DNA from: Lichtheimia corymbifera B2541
Taxonomy: Eukaryota; Mucoromycota; Mucoromycetes; Mucorales; Lichtheimiaceae
Direction of reading: 5' to 3'
DNA: 64,000 bases
Assembly: GCA_000697475.1 (NCBI GenBank)
Contig: JNEU01000947.1
Coordinates: 310,001-374,000 of the forward strand
Shown: positions 32,915 through 43,991 of the stretch, in pieces
How positions within the stretch are numbered: position 1 is the stretch's first letter
Layout of the letters: every line of letters begins with the position of its first letter
Translations under genes and position numbers: made by a program
Notes under the pieces: model-generated
Told to the model about the DNA's origin: nothing
Seen by the model: only the letters and a program-made list of their open reading frames with translations
Database searches by the model: none

Positions 32915-35503
32915 TTAATCATCCATTTCATCAGCAAGTAACGCAAAGGCACCGCCCTGGGTAATGTTAATCTTTCCTCCTTGGTCTCCTTGTTCGGTAT
33001 CGCTGTCATCATCCGAGCCATCTGAGCCATTTGATTGTTCTTCTTCTTGGGCAGCAATAGCTAGCTGTTTTTGCTCCTCCGCACGAAGTTTCTCATACGT
33101 TGACGTCTCAAAAAATCCAGGAGGTTTAAAAGACATCAGTATACGCCCATCGGTCGTAAGTCGTTGGATAGTGTTGGCTGCACGATATACATCAGGGCGG
33201 GCTGCTTTGGCGGTATAGAACCCGCGCTGAATGGCATAAGCTATGTTGGATACAAGAAGCATCTTAACACAAAGCAATCTCAAATTGGCTCATTTACCCT
33301 TTCACATACCTTCAAGAATTGTCCACGCAGACCATCGGAAAGCGGATACTTGCTCGACATCATCCACTGGTGGTATCAACGCCAAGATCTTTTCAATAGG
33401 GACCCGCTCAGCCTATTACATACCAGCATTTCTTATTAATCATGCAATCAATGACATAGAAATTCGTCATACCCCAACGATGATTTCATCTATACTAAAA
33501 AGAAAAAACACTCACCAGGTACTGCACCACGCTATAAGGCTCCTGGACTTGTGCAATTGGGTACATGCCTGAAAGAATCTATGGTATTGATGATGATGAT
33601 TATCAATCACATGCTATTGCATTTGTGGCGTCTCGCTGTCCCTTAACCCCTGCTCCCATCCACCAAATATACAAACCTGTAGGGCCCGAGGCAGCAAGGT
33701 CGGGAACACCAATCCGGGTGAATCGCACAATCGGACGTTATCAGTCAGGTGGATGGTTTGAAAATGCTTGGTATGGCCTAAATAAACATAAACACGTGAA
33801 TAAATGTTGGGAAAGAGTTGATCCCATAGATTTATGTATATCTACCTGGCGTGCGACTGGCACTGACCACCGTCTTTTGCATAATGCTATTGATCAAACT
33901 GCTCTTGCCCACATTTGGATGACCTGTAAAAGTAGACGGCGTTGGTTCCAGACTTTTAAACAACAATGAAAAGTACTTACCAACCAACCCCAGTGTAATG
34001 TAATCCTTGTGTGGCGTCGCTTGTTGACTTGAGATATCCAAGAGGCGGCTGAACTCGTCATCTATGGCAAAATGTAAGTAGGTAGCTTCGAGACGCGTTT
34101 CCTTTACATACCAAGACCAGCCATGCTTCCAGTATCACTTTCATCATCCCAATCCTCATCATTCCCTTCTTCTTCCTCTTCTTCTTCATCCTCCTTGGTA
34201 TTGTCATAACGATCAATCAATGCTTGCCAATCCACAGGTACTGTCTTGTTGTCCAGTTCAAGCTTGCTGCACGTGCGAAGAATGTTGGCAATGCCTTGTG
34301 CGTGATAATACCGTTTTCTGGGTCGTTTGGCTCGTTGTTTTAACACATCTTGAATCATCAAAGATTGTTAACGACATGTTTTCCGGTCCTTGTTGTGATG
34401 AGCTTACATGTAGATGTATCGTCGATCAACTTTTCATCTCGAGGATAGCAGCTGAATGTGGTGACATGTAGTTCTGGAAACTCTTGCTCAAAGTACTTTC
34501 TCCACGCAAATACTGTAAACTCGGAAACGAGATCGACCTAAAGACGCGGCAAGAGATAAGCATGATAGGTATGATAGCTTAATGCTTTGTTCGCTTACCT
34601 TGTTGAAAACACCAACAATCTTGCGTTTCAATTCCTTTGTAACATAGTTGTATAAAGCCCTTGGGAAATGAAGAAGGGGGTGTCGGATATCCATCACTAC
34701 GATAACAATGTCGCTGATCTCGAGGACACGCCATCTTGATTTATATAAGAGTCAAGTTATCGTAATGGATGATATAAAGTTATATACACTCACAACTGAC
34801 GCCAAACTTCAAGGTTCCTTTCAAACCAGCTCAATGATGATCGCTGTCCCTCATATCGTTCGTATATCCCGGATACCCATTGCTGAAAGTATTCGTTCTC
34901 TCGTTTCTCAAGCTGTTCCTTGGACATGTTGTAATCCCATGGTGGTCGTTTAGGAAAATCCATTGAATCGGGAAAAGCATCCACGCCAATCTCAAGGGCG
35001 GCCTACGGCAATAACAAAGAAGAAAGCATCAATAATCCACCTTTGATAATAGGCACTACACCTCTTTTGTTACCTTGGGCAGCTTTTTCAATGGCTTCAT
35101 GCTTTCCAGACGAGCACGCTCGATTGTCTCGCTTGATAGCTTTTCAAATGAAGACACCAGTCTATTGCATCAAATCAGATACCGTGTGCATGAATCTCGT
35201 AGTGGATAAAGATCATTTACTTGCGAGAACTACCCGTATGTTTACTATCAAAGGTGGGTGCAGCTTCGCGTGCTGGTACAAATGCTTGCAAGACAGTGGG
35301 CTCATTGTGTTGTTGCTCTTCATTGACAGGATGGGGTTCTTGGGTAGCACGATCTAGTTGGCCATTGTTATGCTTTCGAACAAGAGTTGGTGATCGCAAG
35401 CACACACATACGCACCTTGACGCGCAGCTTTACGGGCCTTACGAGCTTGTAGTTGAGCCTTCTTTGCTTTTCCACTGAATGGCTTCTTTCGATGGCCTGT
35501 CAT
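32915..35503 (-). CDS. GNL1: GNL1-type circularly permuted GTPase (YlqF/YawG family)
   Basis: Thirteen exons: 35503-35416, 35353-35221, 35161-35074, 35002-34794, 34734-34599, 34537-34408, 34348-34112, 34061-33981, 33923-33846, 33777-33677, 33578-33516, 33412-33310 and 33240-32915, giving 590 aa (human GNL1 is 607). The N-terminus MTGHRKKPFSGKAKKAQLQ is typical of GNL1. The G motifs occur in permuted order: NKVD (G4, 217-220), then GHPNVGKSS (G1, 368-376), then DSPG (G3, 412-415). An acidic Glu run (KEDEEEEEEEG) lies between G4 and G1, as in relatives. The C-terminal region (SFKPPGFFETSTYEKL) and acidic Asp/Ser stretch also fit. The family acts in ribosome biogenesis; nucleolar or cytosolic location is not decided here. 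Confidence 0.94.
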
Positions 35504-36399
35504 GTTGAAAGAAAGGGTAAAACGGGAAAGCGGAACAAGGCTGCCGGTTGGATAAAGAACACAATGACATCCTCCTCAGTCGCCGAGTTGAACAAAATTC
35601 ATGCGCCAAAATGATTGGGTTATTTCTTGTTACCAAAGGACGTCCAAGAAGATCGAGAATGCTGCTACCAGGCACGCTTCCATTGTATACAACCAGGAAG
35701 TTCGCTTTATCTAATGACGTACTGGTATTAGCCCAAACACCTTTGTCACTTAGTCGTAGTAGAAAAAAATAGGCAAGGACATAAATGACCGTATGAGTAG
35801 CTAGCACTTGCTTGACACATTCACCTAATCAGCAAATAAATGAAACATTTTGAATGCTTCTATGTAATGATTTCACTCCTTTGGCATGTCGAATATGTGT
35901 ATGCAATGAATATTATTTATATGATCATGAAGGGATAACTAGATGCTAGAATTTGTACATTCAATAGATTTACTGGTAATGGCGATGTTTCCAGATTGCC
36001 ACTGGTCAATATATTCACCTAAGGTAGATGCTTGCATAGGAACTTGACTTGCTAAGGATAAGTCGTCAAGGGCCATTCCAGCCAAAACACTTATTGCACA
36101 AGATCATCAAGTCGTCGTTGGATGGGAACCATGGCCTTCTTTCTTATGCGGTCATACGTGGCCAAACACTTGCTTTGAATTTGCTTAATGATAGTAGCTG
36201 TCATTTTGGCATTCCTCATGTTCATAAGAAGGATCAATTTGGCATGTACTTATGTCACCTACAAAGGAGTCCCAAATTTCCATCAGACTGAGGTTGCCTT
36301 TTACCTATAAATGATAGGTATACCTACCGCAAAGGATCCATCAAGGAACACAGCCAAGTGTCATTAAGCACCAATGATCAATGAAGTGAGCTACATAGA
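35504..36399. other. Intergenic stretch between GNL1 and the 117-aa gene
   Basis: About 900 bp holding the GNL1 promoter. A + strand ORF at 36049-36291 contains GLLSYAVIRGQTLALNLL, faintly ankyrin-like, but is isolated and has no partner exons; I regard it as a relic or chance. Confidence 0.4.
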
Positions 36400-37062
36400 T
36401 TAATGCTTGAGTACCCTCATTTTGCGGATTGCATAAAGACCGTCCTTGAGACTTACTAAGGGCCATTGATTGATGATGGTATGCAGACAAGTAGAAAGAA
36501 AAGGTGTGTAATAGTGGTGGTGACAACAGCCTTGTTTATATATAAGTGGGCGTGAATTGTTGTCATGATGGATCGAGCTGATAAAGTGGTCGAACACCTT
36601 GGGAGTGGCGAACCGAAGTGATGGAGTGTCAACAGCTGATGCACTAACCCACCTGCGGCCTGAAAGGTGGTTTTTTGTAGGCGGCATAAGTATGTCCATC
36701 AATTTGTCATGTTCGCCGTATTCCCATGGACGGACGGGATATTCCTTGTAGATAAATTCTGGCTCAGGAACAGCTGATTCCTCATGCTCTCTATCCAACC
36801 GAGCAGCTTCCACACGAGCAGCTTCGATCATTGCACTCCATTTGGGCCTTGTTGACTCCTTTCTGATGTCTCACCGATTGCCTTAGCTGACCGTACTGGG
36901 GTGAACATTTGTCCCATTCCTTTCTGCGAGATGCTGTTGTACTGTCGGAAGTGATTGATGAATATCCTCTTCAATTCATGCTCTTTATAATCCGGCTATA
37001 ATAAAACAAGGAATCAGAAATCAATTTGCATAATAATGCTTAGTGCTGCTGATACTTACCAT
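36400..37062 (-). CDS. Small protein of unknown function, four exons with a start-codon-only first exon
   Basis: Proposed exons: 37062-37060 (ATG only), 36995-36892, 36847-36653 and 36451-36400, giving 117 aa. The sequence starts MPDYKEHELKRIFINHFRQY, passes through MGQMFTPVRPKWSAMIEAAR, EFIYKEYPVRPWEYGEHDKL and MDILMPPTKN, and ends SLKDGLYAIRKMRVLKH. All junctions keep phase. It is basic and aromatic-rich with no membrane segment and has the look of a small mitochondrial or ribosomal accessory protein, but I cannot name it. The second intron is very short (44 nt). The first-exon assignment rests on a perfect ATG|GTAAGT donor and a matching acceptor. Confidence 0.55.
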
Positions 37063-37066
37063 CTCT

Positions 37067-37299
37067 TTACGAGGGGTTTGACTCAACGGCTGTTAAGCTC
37101 TCTCGTTGGGCTTGTATGATCTCATCACGGATGTGGTCCCATTGATCCATGGATTCGGTAGCTTTGAAATTGTTGTCACTGAAGCCTTCTGCACCCTCTT
37201 TTGCTTTCACCAGCTTATAGAGATTGCTCTTGTACCCATTTCCAAAGAATAATACAAGTAGATCGGAGTAAGGCGTATCTTCGGGCACGGACCAGACTT
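37067..37299 (-). pseudogene. C-terminal exon of an unresolved gene, possibly frame-broken upstream
   Basis: After an acceptor at 37301-37300 the frame reads VWSVPEDTPYSDLLVLFFGN, then NLYKLVKAKEGAEGFSDNNF and MDQWDHIRDEIIQAQRESL, and stops at TAA (37069-37067). This is clearly protein-like (aromatic, charged helices). Just upstream, 37400-37560 has segments that read on as protein but in other frames (REASAKVGFGTMVPVAAEGE, then MVVIERLPITTCRRSLDDD). I could not join them with GT-AG introns in phase. Either an intron is missed, there is an assembly error, or the gene is decaying. The stop is five bases from the start codon of the gene at 37062, on the same strand. Family not recognised. Confidence 0.4.
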
Positions 37300-38739
37300 C
37301 TTATCTGGCATGTCGTGAGCCTACGATTGGGCTATGATTTTGTAAGAGCAGAGCTTACATTACAGGAATTATGTTGCTTACCGGACGAGTGACAGCTACA
37401 GTCGTTTCTTGTATCACGTCTCGTTTATCATCATCCAGAGATCGTCGGCACGTAGTGATCGGAAGCCGTTCAATCACCACCATTCCCCTTCTGCCGCCAC
37501 CGGAACCATGGTACCGAAACCAACTTTTGCAGATGCTTCACGGAGAGATGGCTATATCGAAAGTAATAAGGTGGCGTGTATGAGTAGTGACTCATCAAGA
37601 GACATGATCGAGGTTTATCTTTTTTATAAGATCCAATATCACAATGAGGACGACGACAACAATGAGAGCAGGAAAACAAAAGGATCAGCGCTTATTCACA
37701 GGGTTGCAAGTAGTAATATACATGCAGACCTTGGAAATTTGACCTTGTAAGCAATTAAAGGAGAATGGCAGAGGAAGGAGCATGATGGGCGGCGACAACA
37801 TCCTTTTATTATTATGCATTGTGGGCGTGGGTATTCTGTCTGTTGAGGATGGTGCATTGATAAATTGAAACAAGAGCTGATAAAGTGATGGGGCGCCTTG
37901 TTGTCTATGCATGTACATCGGCTAAGTTAGGGTAGATGTAAAAGACCTATCAAAGGTGAGTCAATCACTTGTACGCCTAATGCACATCCCTGTTATCATA
38001 AAGGTGACTTACCATGTTGTCAACCTACTCTTGGTATGGGTATGTGTGTTCGGTGTAAGCAGTGTGGATGATCAGGTCACATTTGATATCAGCAATAAAG
38101 CCTCCCCTGGTATGGCGGTTTGAATCAAGGATGGTGCAAATAGTAAGCCCTCCCATGGTAGTGATTTAATGGCTTCCACGTAGTGATCCCACAGGGTTGA
38201 TATCCACAAGCAAATCAGATAGCGGTACGCCTGGTTCGTCCGCTTCAAGATCTCGAATGGATTGGCCATCGGTGGTGTCATTCGACATGAGAACAAGGGT
38301 CGAAGGTGGCGGAGCCGACAAGGCTGAATTGCTGGGCGTTGTTGCTGGTTGGAAAGGAAGGAATGCTCAATCGTGTACCGGATTCCTTTGTTCTTGGACG
38401 ACGAGCTTTAGGTCCCTGTTTGTTTTTGTATCCCTCTGGACGTCCTGTTTACTCACTAGTGCAGAAGTGAAAGATAATGAAAATAAAAGATGCCGACTTT
38501 TGTAAACGCGTTGTGCCTGTCCTTATGCATTTCATGCTATCCACCTTTCCCATTGGCCGGTTACTGTCTTCCTTCCCCATTGGCCAGAGCTTTACTATTC
38601 AGCATTCTTCACTTTTATTGGCTTGAGGAGCGCACACACACACTATCCGAGTCATCCTTTTCGCACGAACGCGTCTCTTTTATTCGGAAAACGAAAGAAC
38701 GTATCCTTTTTACTGCTTTTTCTTTCACTTTCTTCAACC
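37300..38739. other. Region with probable upstream exons of the 37067 gene
   Basis: On the minus strand, 38410-38195 can be read as QGPKARRPRTKES, a 55-nt intron, then APPPSTLVLMSNDTTDGQSI and DEPGVPLSDLLVDI. A frame at 38160-38045 reads LTICTILDSNRHTRGGFIAD. These may belong to the same gene as the 37067 exon, but junction phases do not resolve. The last 100 bp before 38740 are the CT-rich leader of the dienelactone hydrolase gene. Confidence 0.35.
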
Positions 38740-39898
38740 ATGTCTACTGACTTGCCTTTCAAAATCTATACCTTTGAGCCAAAGGACGCCTCCAAGAAGA
38801 TCGACGGCGCTGCTATCATTGTAAAGAAGCACAAACTTAACTTTTAAAAGGTCATGGCATGATAACCAAGATATATATGTCGCTAGGTCTTGCAAGAATG
38901 GTGGGGTGTCAATGAAACGATCAAATGTAGGTGTTTGTAAGCAATGGAGCCACTTATTGACATGTAATAACCAATCCATGATTATAACAACTAGCCCACG
39001 CCCAACGTATTGCCAACAACACTGGTGCTCGTACCGTTGTTCCTGACTTGTACAAGGGTAAGATTGGCTTGACAGCCGAGGTAAGTACAATATGCATTCG
39101 ATGTATAACACACACACTAAGTGCGTATATGGTATTAGGAAGCAAGCCATTTGATGTCCAACCTTGACTGGAAGGTTGCCATGAACGAGCTTGAAGCGCT
39201 TGTCAACCATTTGAAATCAGAGGGTTACACGTAAGTTTTGCTTTTCGTGCTAGGAAGAGCTGTTGGGCGAACACGGAACACTGAAACTGTATTTTGTGTT
39301 TACACAGCAAATTTGGTGCCATTGGATTCTGCATGGGCGGTGGTCTTTCATTGGCTTTGGCTACACAGCTCACCAACCCACCTCTAAAGGCCGCTGTGTC
39401 ATGCTATGGTACTCCTCCCGCGGACTTTGACGTAACCAAGATCACAAGCGCTACTGCTGTTCAGGGTCATTTTGGTGGCAAGGATGCTATGGCTGGTTTC
39501 AGTGATCCCGCTGCAGGTAAGAAATCAACTAGCCGCACCAAATGATATCGACCTTTTAGATTAACCAGCATTATCATAGCTGATGCACTTGAAAACAACC
39601 TCAAGGGTGCCTCTGATGTGAACATTTACCGTTATCCTGACCAAGGCCATGCTTTCCTCAATGATGATGATTGGAGTATTGAAAAGCGCAAGGAATTGGG
39701 CTTTGTCGATAAGGATATTGAACCTCGCTCGGCTGAACAAGCTGTTCGTGATGAAGCCTGGGGTAGAATCTATGGCTATTTCATCAAGCATCTTGCGTAA
39801 GTCTTCATTTACGCATGAACAATAAAGGAAATGAATCACAGTTGTATATTGACATGATAAGCTTTTTATTTTGCAGTGCTTCAAACCCTCATTTGTAG
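38740..39898 (+). CDS. Dienelactone hydrolase family protein (carboxymethylenebutenolidase-like)
   Basis: Seven exons: 38740-38820, 38887-38926, 38995-39080, 39139-39230, 39308-39516, 39580-39796 and 39877-39898, giving 248 aa. It is an alpha/beta hydrolase with the DLH-type Cys nucleophile in GFCMGGG (Cys108), the acid in HFGGKDAMAG and the His in YPDQGHAF. VLQEWWGVNE near the N-terminus and YGYFIKHL at the end are family features. The enzyme class opens dienelactones or related lactone/ester bonds; the fungal substrate is unknown. If the last intron (donor GC|GTAAGT, acceptor TTTGCAG) is retained, the chain stops at once after HLA; if spliced, it ends AASNPHL. No targeting peptide at the N-terminus, so cytosolic or possibly peroxisomal. 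Confidence 0.93.
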
Positions 39899-39944
39899 AG
39901 ACAACATCCTCCAAATTCATCTAGTATAACACAATAACACTGCT

Positions 39945-39966
39945 TTCTATCTATCTATCTATCTAT
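39945..39966. repeat. (CTAT)n tetranucleotide microsatellite
   Basis: Five perfect CTAT units in the 3' flank of the dienelactone hydrolase gene. Confidence 0.9.
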
Positions 39967-40131
39967 GGTAGCTAGTACAGTAGTATCACCATCATGACGC
40001 AGGACGTACAAATAAAAAGTGGGTTATGCGACTCAGAAACCAAGTCTGAAGATTGATTGTGGTTGCGTCCCTGGTATGCTTGCACCCGATAATAACAGTT
40101 GCCTTCTTTTCCAACCAACAAAGGCCACACC

Positions 40132-41721
40132 ATGAGCCGTACAGCACAATCTTCGTCCGATTCAGAACACACCAAAGATCCGGGAGCCAACAAGTGGATC
40201 GATTATGCCACACGCCAAAGCCAAGAAAACAAGCCGAGATTACAAGCTTCGCCATCGTCGTCCTTGCCGCCGCCACGACTATCGGAATCGCGCTCATTTA
40301 GCCATGAACAACAATATCGACCGTTTCTCGATAGTAACAAGGGTTACCATGTTATGAACGACAAGAGCAATAGTATGACGACACGACAACCAAGTTATCA
40401 AACCAATTTATGCCAAGCGAATATGGTCAAACCACGCGAGTTATCCGATCCACCACTCTGTTTTTGCGGCAAAGTAGCCAGTGAAAGAAAGGCAAAGAAG
40501 GAAGGGGATATTACAGTATACGAGTGTGGATACAATCAGCATCAAGAGTTGATGAGCAGCATTGTTATATGTACTTTTCATATGCATAGAGGATCATGGT
40601 TGAGGTATCAATGGCGGATGAGGAATGAACGACCCGTGTTTCAAGACGACGACGACCTTTCATCATGTGACATGTTCAACTACACTTTTTGCGTCCTGTT
40701 TCAAGCACATAATACGTTCTCTTTACGCCCATTACGTACACCTCTTTGCTATTGCAATGTGCCAGCTGAAGTATACAGTTGCGTGGAAATGAATCATCGT
40801 TATTTCGCTGGATGTACAACAGACTTGAAGTGCCTTTGGACTTTGCCTGCTGAAGACATTCGTGTACTTCGTATTCCTTGGAACAACAGCCAACCATCCC
40901 AACCTTCCTTGGTAGCCACTGAAGAAGATGCCCTCATTTACACAAAGAAAGAATCCCCGGTGATACGTGCTGGTGGTGAACTCAACTTGCTATCAACCAC
41001 AGGTGGTGCTGATATTCTAAGGCTACTCCAAAAGACCAGACACTCTTCAGGTGATGGCAGTGACAACAAGGATTCACCTTTCAATGGTGAGAATGATATT
41101 CTCAAGTTGCTTCAAGAAACCAAGCTTTCTCCAGACCATCCCTCGCTTAGTGCTAAGGATGGTGGCAGCAACAATGATGATACCGGTCACACGACACACA
41201 TCAATGATAACGATGACAACAACAACAACGTCACCAGCAACACAACAACATCGCCCAATATGGCATCCATGTCACCAGGTGCCACAGGCAGCTATGTTGA
41301 GAACAACTCTGGATTGGAAGGATTACGGCGCAGATTGGAGCAACTTCAGAAAAAAGTACAACGAGTGAGAATGGAGAATCAGCGTTACCGAGATCAATGC
41401 TCTGATACCGCAGCAGGTCAAAGTGACAATGACACCATGACATTGACGCACGTGCCTGGCCGGACAAATGAAACGGTAAAAGCCGCCGACTTGCATGACA
41501 GCTCTACCCCACACATGGGTGACGACCTTCCTCAAGAGGAAGACCTGGGAATTAATGCAGATCAACAATCAACATTGACAACAAATATCGAGAATCAACA
41601 TCGCACAATGCTCCTTGAGAGTTTAATGCTGCCTTTGAACATGGCTGATGAAAATATACTTGGTCATACTACTCAGCAAATGAAGAGTGATACCGAAGCA
41701 AAAAAAGGAGATGGGCAATAA
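40132..41721 (+). CDS. Intronless protein with two GRF-like Cys motifs and a coiled coil
   Basis: Single ORF of 529 aa from the ATG at 40132. The N-terminus is Ser-rich and disordered. Two Cys-rich blocks follow: PPLCFCGKVASERKAKKEGD..YECG..CTFHMHRGSW and TPLCYCNVPAEVYSCVEMNH..AGCT..KCLW. Both resemble the C-x-C ... C ... C layout and trailing Trp of GRF-type zinc fingers, though spacing is loose. Then comes a direct repeat, ADILRLLQKTRHSS and NDILKLLQETKLSP, an Asn/Asp/Thr-rich linker, and a short coiled coil (GLEGLRRRLEQLQKKVQRVR). The absence of introns contrasts with most neighbours. Possible nucleic-acid or protein scaffold; function unknown. Confidence 0.75.
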   Translation: MSRTAQSSSDSEHTKDPGANKWIDYATRQSQENKPRLQASPSSSLPPPRLSESRSFSHEQQYRPFLDSNKGYHVMNDKSNSMTTRQPSYQTNLCQANMVKPRELSDPPLCFCGKVASERKAKKEGDITVYECGYNQHQELMSSIVICTFHMHRGSWLRYQWRMRNERPVFQDDDDLSSCDMFNYTFCVLFQAHNTFSLRPLRTPLCYCNVPAEVYSCVEMNHRYFAGCTTDLKCLWTLPAEDIRVLRIPWNNSQPSQPSLVATEEDALIYTKKESPVIRAGGELNLLSTTGGADILRLLQKTRHSSGDGSDNKDSPFNGENDILKLLQETKLSPDHPSLSAKDGGSNNDDTGHTTHINDNDDNNNNVTSNTTTSPNMASMSPGATGSYVENNSGLEGLRRRLEQLQKKVQRVRMENQRYRDQCSDTAAGQSDNDTMTLTHVPGRTNETVKAADLHDSSTPHMGDDLPQEEDLGINADQQSTLTTNIENQHRTMLLESLMLPLNMADENILGHTTQQMKSDTEAKKGDGQ

Positions 41722-42292
41722 TAGGTAGCATATCAGATTCATAACCCGCGCATCCTTATCATCCACTATTTCCAATCCAGCAATGTATAAAAGAGATACC
41801 CCCATTTATGTACCCAATGTGCAATAAATAAAAAGAATAGCATTCTATTAGTGAGTGAAACAAACTGCGTGTCGGATGACCTGACCTGACGACGATTGGA
41901 AAAGAAAATAATGGCGGGCCGACGATAGAGGAGTTTTGAGAGAATCTCCATGGAAACGACGACGACAACAACAACAACAGAGTTTTTTTTGTATAAGCTT
42001 ATCTTGTGTGTCCCAATGTGTTTCAAGACAAGGGGAATTGGGGTTTAATGTCAGGATAGATGCACACACACACGGCTACTTGATGATCCGTTGTCGGTGT
42101 GATTATTATGATGAGCGGCTGTGCGCGTGCCCTTTTGCTGGTATCTCTAAAATATTCTCGGAGACTAGCACCAATCAAAAGATCTGTATTAGCCTCGACC
42201 AAAACCTTGTTCCCCCGCCTTTACTTTGCTCACCGTTTCTCCACCCTTCCTTCTTCCCTCGTTCGAGTTATTTTATTCTCTCGTGCTCCAAA
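41722..42292. other. Intergenic stretch upstream of the Myb/C2H2 gene
   Basis: 571 bp. Contains a (CAA/ACA)-rich run near 41960-41980 and a CT-rich leader just before the ATG at 42293. No gene supported on either strand. Confidence 0.5.
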
Positions 42293-43991
42293 ATGGTAAG
42301 TCGTTTCCCGAGAATTATACTTGGATCCCTCCTTGGAGACTAATCAAGAGTCAATGGGACACCCAGTATACCCCATTATACGATTTCGGGCAACATGCCC
42401 TTCCACAGGGTGAATACGGGTTCAAAGGAGGACAACAAGTACGGCCACCACAGCCATCACCGCCACCCACAGCAGGGTTACAGTTGCCACCACAACAGGA
42501 GACATTTCTATTTCTTCCACCATCATCATCGGCAACACACCACCATCATCATCATCCGCCTATCTCGGTAAGCTTTAGTACCTGCATCGTTTGTGTTATT
42601 GTTATCACATGGCCAACACGGACATCTCTCTCGTATTTTCAGACCACGAAGCAACAGCAGCAACAGCAGCAGCATCACATCGCCGATAATTACACCAGTC
42701 AACCTTTTTCATCGGTAAATAATTCATATTCCTTCTTTGTAATATAACTCACACGTAATCCGTGTAGATCATGATACCCGAGGATAACAATGATTTTCTC
42801 GCCTTCTACCCGATGGTCAATGTTACAGTAACCAATGCCAACAATAACAACCAACAAAATATCGATGTGAATGAAAATACACCCTCGGCATTGTACACCA
42901 ACAACAACAACAACAACAGCAATACGACAATGACAGCATCCTCCTCCACGTCTACGATCACCGTCGAACCGGATCCAAAAAGACATCGCAAAATGTTGGG
43001 TGAACGAGAACCATGGACACCAGAAGAGGACAACTTGTTACGTCTTGCAGTGCAATTGTATGGTGACCGAACAGAGAAATGGGCCAAGATTGCAGCTTGT
43101 GTACCAGGACGATCCAATAAGAAATGCCGGAAGCGATGGTTCCATTCTCTTGATCCGTCGTTACGCAAAGGTGCATGGACTGAGGAGGAGGATCAGAAAT
43201 TGAGAGAAGGGGTCATGAAATATCCCAATCAATGGAGCAAGATTGCCGATATGCTTGAAGGAAGAACAGATGATCAATGCGCTAAACGATGGCGTGAGTC
43301 ACTTGATCCAAGTATCGATCGATCGGAATGGACCACGGATGAAGATGAGCGGTTACTGGCATTATATCAGGATTATGGTTCACAGTGGCAAAAGATTGCT
43401 CAGCATTTTGAAGGAAGGCCTGGTTTGCATTGTCGTAATCGATGGCGTAAATTGCAACGCATGGCTCAACTCAAGAAACTGCAGCAACAGCAATTGAATA
43501 ACAACAATAACGATCATCATCATCACCACCATCATCATGCATCACCTGAACAACAACATTATCCTTCTTCCATGGTTACAACCTCTTCCTCCTCCTCCAC
43601 ACATCCATCCCACCATCAGCATCATCATCAACATCATCATCAACAGCATTATCAGCATCCTCCTCAACAACAACAACAACATCCTCCACATCAACATGTG
43701 CTTGTATTGGAAGAAAACAACCATCATCATCATTTACAACAACAACCAATGGATGATCCTTACAGTGAACATAATCCTTATGGCTGTGCCATTTGCAACA
43801 CCAGCTTTCCTCAATCCAATGGCTTATTTATGCACATGAAAAATGTGCACGTGGATCAAGTCCAATCTTTTGACAAGCCCTATCGATGTGCCATGCCCAA
43901 CTGCACCAAGCGGTACAAGAACATGAATGGATTGCAGTATCATTTACGGGAAGCCAAGGGCTCATCAGGTCATAGACCCCTTTCTCGGTAG
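42293..43991 (+). CDS. Three-repeat Myb transcription factor with C-terminal C2H2 zinc fingers
   Basis: Four exons: 42293-42295 (ATG only), 42349-42567, 42643-42714 and 42768-43991, giving 505 aa. Intron 1 has a perfect GTAAGT donor and a CTAAT branch site just before its acceptor. Three SANT/Myb repeats lie at about 178-227 (REPWTPEEDNLLRLAVQLYG), 232-277 (KGAWTEEEDQKLREGVMKYP) and 284-328 (RSEWTTDEDERLLALYQDYG), each with regularly spaced Trp. After a Gln/His-rich linker, two C2H2-type fingers follow: about 436-459 (YGCAICNTSFPQSNGLFMHM) and about 470-500 (YRCAMPNCTKRYKNMNGLQY). The N-terminus is Pro/Gln/His-rich. Nuclear DNA-binding regulator by inference; targets unknown. R1R2R3 Myb plus C2H2 in one chain is uncommon. 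Confidence 0.9.

Noticed and set aside
35439..35807. 122-codon minus-strand ORF upstream of GNL1 with a segment DKANFLVVYNGSVPGSSI
   Set aside because: Overlaps GNL1 exon 1 in another frame and has no start or partner exon; too weak to call.
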